Assembly: GCA_016721825.1 (NCBI GenBank)
Contig: JADKHI010000001.1
Coordinates: forward strand, 1,116,001 to 1,180,000
Length of the DNA: 64,000 nt
Source of the DNA: Flavobacteriales bacterium
GTDB taxonomy: Bacteria > Bacteroidota > Bacteroidia > Flavobacteriales_F > PHOS-HE28
Reading direction: 5' to 3'
A program made the position numbers and the translations under genes. Under the pieces are notes generated by a model. It searched no databases. It saw nothing but the letters and a program-made list of their open reading frames with translations, and had not been told where the DNA came from. How positions within the stretch are numbered: position 1 is the stretch's first letter; every line of letters starts with the position of its first letter. This document shows, in pieces, positions 58,879-64,000 of the stretch.

Positions 58879-59466
58879 TCACGCGCCCTTTACCAGTCTA
58901 CGCCGAACCTCCGCCAAGTGCTCTTTCTTGCGCGGCTCGCGGAGCTTCTTGTTCGTGGCGGTATGAAAGCGGTGCCTGCTCAGAAAGTGGTCCTGAAGGG
59001 TGTTCCACTCCATGGCGGTCTTCAACACCCCGTAGGATCGAAGCTCCTCGAACAAGGTGTCGCCCACGGTGAAGAAATCATCGCGGCCCAAGTAGTCAAG
59101 GTCAGCATCGCAGAGGATCCGACTGAGCTTGTCGTGCGGTGTCTGGGGGATCCGAGTGGCCATGATCATGCTACAGATCCGCTCGATCTCAGCCTCGCTA
59201 TAATCCCAGCGGCCAAGGTTCTCCCTCACCAATGAACAACTGGCTTCTTCATGTCGCAGGTCTTGCACAATGAAGCCGGAATCATGGAACAGGGCCGCAG
59301 TGGTCAACAAGAGCATATCCTTTTCGGAAACCACCTCCTGCTCGGCGATATCGATGGCGGCGGCATACACATCCAGCGTGTGGGCCAGGCTATGGTACGT
59401 GCGCGTGGCCGGCAATTCCGCCTTTAGCCGGGCAAGAATGTATGCTTTGGCCGCGCGATGGTCCAT
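58879..59466 (-). CDS. HD-domain phosphohydrolase-like protein
   Basis: A 195-residue protein from ATG 59466 (MDHRAAKAYILARLKAELPA); an ATG at 59493 would add 9 residues. The HD-superfamily metal ligands are clear: His in RTYHSLAHTLDVY, His-Asp in TAALFHDSGFIV, and Asp in ILCDADLDYLGRDDFF. It resembles predicted metal-dependent HD phosphohydrolases of Bacteroidota, which act on nucleotides or phosphoesters, but the substrate is unknown. The protein is soluble, with a basic C-terminus (KLREPRKKEHLAEVRRR). It is convergent with the tRNA unit and divergent from the histidine-kinase gene. Confidence 0.88.
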   Translation of the reverse strand: MDHRAAKAYILARLKAELPATRTYHSLAHTLDVYAAAIDIAEQEVVSEKDMLLLTTAALFHDSGFIVQDLRHEEASCSLVRENLGRWDYSEAEIERICSMIMATRIPQTPHDKLSRILCDADLDYLGRDDFFTVGDTLFEELRSYGVLKTAMEWNTLQDHFLSRHRFHTATNKKLREPRKKEHLAEVRRRLVKGA

Positions 59467-59532
59467 GAGCTGTGAGGCGAGCAAGATAAGCACGCCGTCA
59501 ATTCATGGTCCGGGCAGGCCAATGAGGCGCGA

Positions 59533-59540
59533 TAACTTCG
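59533..59540 (+). promoter_or_regulatory. Candidate -7 box of the histidine-kinase gene
   Basis: TAACTTCG (TAnnTTYG form, the same box as before serS), 17 bp before the ATG. Confidence 0.45.
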
Positions 59541-59556
59541 GCCACCCAAAGCCCTC

Positions 59557-60519
59557 ATGACCCGCCCGATCCATCGCCGGACCCTGCTGCTGTTCAGTGT
59601 GATCGCGGCCTATGTGCTGTTGCAGTTCCTGTGGTGGGCCTACCTCCTCATCTCCAAAGACAACGAGCTGCAGGCACTGCTCAGCCAACTGCAAGCGTTG
59701 GGCGTTACCTCCACGATCAGCCATGCGAAGCCGGAACGCACGTTCTGGATGGTGGTCGGCGAAGGCACCGTTTTTGTGACCCTGCTCCTGCTGGCCCTGT
59801 GGCTTACCTATCGGACCGTGCGTCACGAACTGGGCCTTGCCCGGCAGCAGCGGAACTTCCTGTTGGCCGCATCACACGAACTGCGCACGCCGATCGCAGG
59901 CCTCAAGCTGCACCTTCAGACCATGCAACGCAGGAGCCTCGACCCCGAACAGCAGGCAACCATGATCGACCATGCCTTGGGCGAAGTGGACCGATTGGGT
60001 GCGTTGAGCGAAAAGATCCTGCTCGCCATGCGCCTGGAAGAAGTGCACCTGCCCTTGCAACGCAGTAACACGGACCTTTCCGCGTTGAGCACCGAGTTGG
60101 TGGAGAGGGCGCGCGGCAGCTACGGAAGGCACCACCGTATCGAGCTCTCCGCACCGGTGTCCTTGGTGGTACCGACGGATGCGGATGCCTACCGTACGAT
60201 CCTTGGCAACCTGCTGGAGAACGCATGCAAGTATGCTCCAGCCGACACACTTATTCGTGTGCTCCTACAACAGGCCACCACTTCACGTCAGGTCACCCTG
60301 GAGGTAAGCGATCAAGGCCCCGGTGTTCCTGAAGAGGACCGCGCACACCTCTTCGAGCGCTTCTTCCGAGGCGGTCATGAGGAGACGCGACAAGCGAAAG
60401 GCACCGGTCTCGGACTATACATCGTGCACCGTCTGGCGGCAGAACTGGGTGGCGAGGTCACCTTCAGCCCTGGCCCATCGGGTGGGGCTATCTTCGCGGT
60501 CGTTATTCCCGAGCGTTGA
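59557..60519 (+). CDS. Sensor histidine kinase
   Basis: A 320-residue inner-membrane kinase. Two helices (LLLFSVIAAYVLLQFLWWAY and WMVVGEGTVFVTLLLLALWL) enclose a short extracytoplasmic loop of about 30 residues. No HAMP is obvious. The HisKA H-box is LLAASHELRTPIAGLKLH (His107). The HATPase domain has the N-box NLLENACKYAP, G1 VSDQGPGVPEEDRAHLFERF, and G2 AKGTGLGLYIVHRLA. It is a complete kinase of the small EnvZ/PhoR-like type. No response regulator lies nearby, so its partner is encoded elsewhere. The stop shares one base with the start of gpmI (TGATG), so the two are cotranscribed. Confidence 0.94.
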   Translation: MTRPIHRRTLLLFSVIAAYVLLQFLWWAYLLISKDNELQALLSQLQALGVTSTISHAKPERTFWMVVGEGTVFVTLLLLALWLTYRTVRHELGLARQQRNFLLAASHELRTPIAGLKLHLQTMQRRSLDPEQQATMIDHALGEVDRLGALSEKILLAMRLEEVHLPLQRSNTDLSALSTELVERARGSYGRHHRIELSAPVSLVVPTDADAYRTILGNLLENACKYAPADTLIRVLLQQATTSRQVTLEVSDQGPGVPEEDRAHLFERFFRGGHEETRQAKGTGLGLYIVHRLAAELGGEVTFSPGPSGGAIFAVVIPER

Positions 60520-62045
60520 TGGCAGCAAACAAGGTCGTATTGATCGTATTGGACGGATGGGGTGATGGCGCGCGTGATGCGACCGATGCGGTTGCCCAGG
60601 CGAACACACCCTTCGTCGACAGCCTGCTCGCGACCGTACCACATGCCCAACTACGCACCGACGGAGAGAACGTTGGACTTCCCGGTGGCCAGATGGGCAA
60701 TAGCGAAGTGGGCCACTTGAACATCGGTGCAGGCCGCGTGGTGTATCAGGACCTGGTGCGGATCGACAAGGCCGTGGCCGACGGTACATTGGAACAGGAA
60801 CCCGTGTTGAAGGCGGCCTTCGCGGAAGCAACGAAGACCGGCAAACGCCTGCATTTCATGGGACTGGTCTCCAATGGGGGCGTGCATTCCTCTCAAGCGC
60901 ATCTGGAGGCCCTCTGCCACATGGCCGGACGCGCGGGCGTAACTGACGTTCTGATCCATGCGTTCATGGATGGGCGCGACACCGACCCGAAGAGCGGCGC
61001 TGGTTTCCTGGAGGCCTTGGAGCGCAACATCGCCGGTTCCCCGGCGCGCATCGGCAGCCTCATCGGCCGCTATTTCGCCATGGACCGGGACAAGCGTTGG
61101 GAACGCGTACGCAAGGCTTATGATCTGTTGGTGCGTGGCATCGGAAAGTCGATGACGGATCCGGTGAAGGCCTTGAAAGAGAGCTATGCCGCAGGCGTTA
61201 CGGATGAGTTCATTGAACCGCACATTGCAGTGAATGAGCGTGGCGAAGCGCAAGGCACCATCCGCCCGGGTGATGTGGTGGTGTGCTTCAACTTCCGCAC
61301 AGACCGCTGCCGCGAGATCAGCCAGGCCCTGACCCAACAGGCGTTCCCGGAGCACAGCATGGAACCGCTTTCCATCCATTACGTCACGCTCACCGAATAC
61401 GACCACACGTACCGGAACGTCCATGTGGTGTTCCATCGAGATGATCTACGGATGACCCTGGGTGAAACGGTTAGCAAGGCCGGCCTGAAGCAGATCCGCA
61501 TCGCGGAAACGGAGAAGTACCCGCACGTGACCTTCTTCTTCAGTGGCAACCGCGAAGAGCCCTTCCCCGGCGAGGAGCGCTTGATGGTGCCTTCGCCCAA
61601 GGTGGCCACCTACGACCTTCAACCGGAAATGAGCGCACCCGAGGTGACGGACACCATCGTGAACGCAATGGAAAAGGGTGATGCCAGCTTTGTCTGCTTG
61701 AACTTCGCGAACCCCGATATGGTCGGCCACACGGGCGTCTTCAGTGCCATCGTGAAGGCGGTGGAAACGATCGATGGCTGTGCCAGGCGCGTGGTGGAGG
61801 CCGGACGGAAGAACGGATATTCCTTCCTGATCACCGCTGACCATGGGAACGCGGACAAGGCCGTGAACCCGGATGGCAGCCCGAACACCGCGCATACCAC
61901 CAACCCGGTGCCGGTGTTCCTGATCGATGATCGCCCCTTCGGACTACGCAACGGCGTACTTGCCGACCTGGCTCCCACGGTGCTGGACCTTATGGGCATT
62001 GAAAAGCCCGCCGAAATGACGGGCTCCTCGCTCTTGGTGCGCTGA
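60519..62045 (+). CDS. gpmI: 2,3-bisphosphoglycerate-independent phosphoglycerate mutase
   Basis: A 508-residue, two-domain Mn-dependent enzyme interconverting 3- and 2-phosphoglycerate in glycolysis. Alkaline-phosphatase-like metal motifs: VVLIVLDGWGDGARD near the start, the catalytic Ser in GGQMGNSEVGHLNIGAGR (about residue 62), CLNFANPDMVGHTG, and LITADHGNADKAVN. The substrate-binding loop is in VLIHAFMDGRDTDPKSG. ATG 60519 overlaps the kinase stop by one base; a TTG one codon earlier is less likely. It ends 2 bp from the convergent T9SS gene. Confidence 0.97.
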   Translation: MAANKVVLIVLDGWGDGARDATDAVAQANTPFVDSLLATVPHAQLRTDGENVGLPGGQMGNSEVGHLNIGAGRVVYQDLVRIDKAVADGTLEQEPVLKAAFAEATKTGKRLHFMGLVSNGGVHSSQAHLEALCHMAGRAGVTDVLIHAFMDGRDTDPKSGAGFLEALERNIAGSPARIGSLIGRYFAMDRDKRWERVRKAYDLLVRGIGKSMTDPVKALKESYAAGVTDEFIEPHIAVNERGEAQGTIRPGDVVVCFNFRTDRCREISQALTQQAFPEHSMEPLSIHYVTLTEYDHTYRNVHVVFHRDDLRMTLGETVSKAGLKQIRIAETEKYPHVTFFFSGNREEPFPGEERLMVPSPKVATYDLQPEMSAPEVTDTIVNAMEKGDASFVCLNFANPDMVGHTGVFSAIVKAVETIDGCARRVVEAGRKNGYSFLITADHGNADKAVNPDGSPNTAHTTNPVPVFLIDDRPFGLRNGVLADLAPTVLDLMGIEKPAEMTGSSLLVR

Positions 62046-62047
62046 CC

Positions 62048-63691
62048 TCAGCGTCGGTTACTAAGAATGGTCAAGTGGCCCGTGTACGGCTTCGGTGCTC
62101 CCTCCACGATGATCTCGTAGTAGTAGGTACCGTCGGATACGCTACCCCCATTCCAGTTGTTGCGGTAGTTCTTCGCTTCATAGACAAGGCGTCCCCAGCG
62201 GTTGAAGATCTTCACCGTGTTGTTGGTGCCGGTGATGCCCTCCACGTAGAACACGTCGTTCAAGCCATCACCGTTCGGGCTGAACACGTTCGGGATGATG
62301 ATGTCGCAGCCAGCGTTCACGGTGACCTCCTGGCTCACGCTCTTGTTGCATTCATCGGTGACCGTGACCGGATACACCCCGTTGAGCAAGCCTGGAACCC
62401 AGATCGCGGGTTGCTGCGCACCCGTACCCCACAGGTAACCCAAGCCACCAAAGCCTCCGCTGGCGATCGCAGCGATCAGGACCGAGTCATCCGAGCAATC
62501 AAGTGAAAGGTCCTCGGTCTGCAAGAGGATCGGCACGTAGTCGATGATCTGCACGCTGTCAACGCTGATGCTGGTATCACCACAAGCGTTCACGAAGGTG
62601 GCCGAAAGAATGATGCTCTCCGGTCCTTCACTAAGACCATCCTCCACCGGTGATACGGGAAAGCTCACCGAGCTCTGACCACTGGGCAACGTGATGGTGG
62701 CTGGAAGTGCCGGCACATAATCCACACCATTGGTCGCGGAGCCGCTCACCTGGATCGTAATATCAATGTCATCCGCGCTGCCGGGGCGGCTGATGGTGAA
62801 CAGTGCATCCGTGCACCCTTCGGTCATAACACCATCGCTGCTCTCCGTGGTGATATCGATGCTGATGGCATTGGGCGAGGTGAAACTTCCGCCCTCTATG
62901 AACACCCCGCTGTCCAGGATCGGGTCACCAGCGTCCGCGATCGCGATCTTGATGTGGTAGGTCTGGCCACATTCCACCAAAGCGGAAGCGGTGAGCACCG
63001 TGGTCAAGCCATCGAACTGGATGTATTGAGGGTCCGTGCTGTTCGGGGGCGTGAACCCGTCCCCATTGTCCACATAGTAACCGGGGTTCGTCACGTCGTT
63101 AACGTTGTCGATGCTCACTGGAATGGTGGTGTTCGGCACAAGCGCAATGTTGGCCGCATTGTTCTGATATGGGCCACTGATGCCGGGTCCGCTCAGGAAG
63201 AAGCCGAACACATCGTTGAATCCGGCGTTCACGAACTCGAGGTACTCCTCGCTCGCGAATACGTAGTTGAAGCTCAACGAATCACCGGAAGGTATGAAGT
63301 CGAACTCCAGCACGGCCGCATCGAAGGTGTTCGAATTGCTCGCCTGATCAAGGTCCACATCACCGGGTGTGCCCAAGCCTCCCAGCGGCTCGGTGTCACC
63401 ACTGTTGTCATTCGGTCCCAAGGCCACATTGATGTCGCCTGAGGAAAGCATGATGCCTGTGTTCATGCCCACATTGCAGTTGGTGCCATCGAAGCTTCCG
63501 ATCTGCACGTAGGCCTGGCTGGCCGATTGGCCGTTGAATGTCAGGTTGCTGACCGTAACACCTCCACCCAAGAGCACGTTCTGCACCAGATCGGCCACTG
63601 TGATGGTGTTGTTCACCACCAGTTGGGCGTTCCCGATGTACGCGCACGCACAGGCGGCAGTGGCCGCCGCTATCCTCTTCACTCGTTCCAT
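62048..63691 (-). CDS. Choice-of-anchor L domain protein with T9SS type B sorting domain
   Basis: A 547-residue secreted protein. After a signal peptide (IAAATAACACAYIGNAQ) the choice-of-anchor L domain (about 45-260) shows FNGQSASQAYVQIGSFDG, GIMLSSGDINVALGPN, FDFIPSGDSLSFNYVFASEE and ECGQTYHIKIAIADAGDPIL. A Calx-beta-like segment follows (about 285-385; GSATNGVDYVPALPATITL, SVSFPVSPVEDG). The last 85 residues are the gliding-motility/type B sorting domain: IPNVFSPNGDGLNDVFYVEG, VKIFNRWGRLVYEAKNYRNN and GTYYYEIIVEG. It is exported by the type IX system and held at the cell surface or released. Probably an adhesin. Confidence 0.92.
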   Translation of the reverse strand: MERVKRIAAATAACACAYIGNAQLVVNNTITVADLVQNVLLGGGVTVSNLTFNGQSASQAYVQIGSFDGTNCNVGMNTGIMLSSGDINVALGPNDNSGDTEPLGGLGTPGDVDLDQASNSNTFDAAVLEFDFIPSGDSLSFNYVFASEEYLEFVNAGFNDVFGFFLSGPGISGPYQNNAANIALVPNTTIPVSIDNVNDVTNPGYYVDNGDGFTPPNSTDPQYIQFDGLTTVLTASALVECGQTYHIKIAIADAGDPILDSGVFIEGGSFTSPNAISIDITTESSDGVMTEGCTDALFTISRPGSADDIDITIQVSGSATNGVDYVPALPATITLPSGQSSVSFPVSPVEDGLSEGPESIILSATFVNACGDTSISVDSVQIIDYVPILLQTEDLSLDCSDDSVLIAAIASGGFGGLGYLWGTGAQQPAIWVPGLLNGVYPVTVTDECNKSVSQEVTVNAGCDIIIPNVFSPNGDGLNDVFYVEGITGTNNTVKIFNRWGRLVYEAKNYRNNWNGGSVSDGTYYYEIIVEGAPKPYTGHLTILSNRR

Positions 63692-63707
63692 TCTGTAGGC
63701 ACTGTTG

Positions 63708-64000
63708 CTATTGGCTACCGCGAAGCAAGGTCACATGTCCGTATCCCTCCACAGCAGGGAACAGATGACCGGCAGCCCGGTACTTGAAGACATACACACC
63801 GGTCTGCGCGTTGCCCGATCCGTTCACCCTTCCATCCCATGGCTTCTGGATGTCGGTGGCTGCATAGATGAGCTCTCCCCAGCGGTTGAAGACCTCCAGC
63901 TCGAACTCATCGATATAGTGGCCGGCCCAACCGAAGGTCTCATTCACACCATCCCCATCGGGCGTGAACGCGTTGGGGAAGTACAGGTGGCCGGGGGGGC
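63708..64000 (-). CDS. T9SS type B sorting domain, C-terminal end of a secreted protein (partial)
   Basis: The frame enters from the right edge and shows only the last 97 residues: LYFPNAFTPDGDGVNETFGW, LEVFNRWGELIYAATDIQKP, DGRVNGSGNAQTGVYVFKYR, HVTLLR. This is a complete type B sorting domain (gliding motility C-terminal family). The rest of the protein lies beyond the window. It is 16 bp upstream of the choice-of-anchor L gene on the same strand, and the two are probably cotranscribed. Confidence 0.9.
   Translation of the reverse strand, partial: PPGHLYFPNAFTPDGDGVNETFGWAGHYIDEFELEVFNRWGELIYAATDIQKPWDGRVNGSGNAQTGVYVFKYRAAGHLFPAVEGYGHVTLLRGSQ

Noticed and set aside
62048..64000. Two adjacent type B sorting domains as one split gene
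   Set aside because: Each has its own stop, and a signal peptide follows the first (63691). They are two separate cargo proteins.

Overview
The window is G+C-rich chromosomal DNA from a member of the Bacteroidota, most likely a Flavobacteriales-like lineage. The evidence is type IX secretion C-terminal sorting domains (type A and type B), a TonB-dependent receptor with a carboxypeptidase-like N-terminal domain, the coaX / outer-membrane protein / lptC / CBS-hemolysin block, purH next to mreBCD-mrdA-rodA, and recurring TAnnTTTG-type -7 promoter boxes with weak Shine-Dalgarno signals. No IS element, prophage, CRISPR array or rRNA is visible. One tRNA (Phe-GAA) is present. Coding density is very high, and many genes join by 1-4 bp overlaps (ATGA, TGATG).

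Layout. 1-6440: rplU (3' end), rpmA, serS (split by a 1-base frameshift), a lipoprotein, a large TPR protein, a DUF4286-like protein, an A+T-richer two-gene insert, and rsmA/ksgA. A near-exact copy of the first codons of ksgA is fused to the start of the second insert gene. 6441-16288: mgtE, a 2-hydroxyacid dehydrogenase, a GDPD lipoprotein, lysC with a GNAT gene, fbp, an adenylate cyclase with a SnoaL-like sensor, a small secreted protein, a CPBP protease and a YwqK-like lipoprotein. 16297-24504 and onward: mfd; an oxidoreductase divergent from an HxlR-type regulator with two identical palindromes between them; a secreted MORN-like protein; and a tripartite RND efflux operon (adaptor 27764-28912, pump, outer-membrane factor).

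29592-36287 is the most unusual region. It is a tandem, translationally coupled array of paralogous exported TPR proteins that share a three-helix membrane module but carry no kinase, cyclase or DNA-binding output. It holds four near-complete copies, one N-terminally deleted mosaic copy fused to its neighbour at a C8 tract, and a short 3' remnant.

36428-44648: T9SS type A cargo proteins, a LOG-family nucleotidase, a TonB-dependent receptor with a beta-helix surface lipoprotein, a YqaA-like membrane protein and a beta-barrel protein. 44744-51909: purH and the rod-shape/elongasome operon mreB-mreC-mreD-mrdA-rodA. 52232-58678: envelope genes on the minus strand (ppiD-like, CBS hemolysin/GldE-like, a small membrane protein, lptC, an outer-membrane protein, coaX). 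58755-64000: tRNA-Phe, an HD-domain protein, a histidine kinase, gpmI, a choice-of-anchor-L type B T9SS protein and the end of a second type B protein.

All calls come from reading the sequence and translations by eye. No database search was run.
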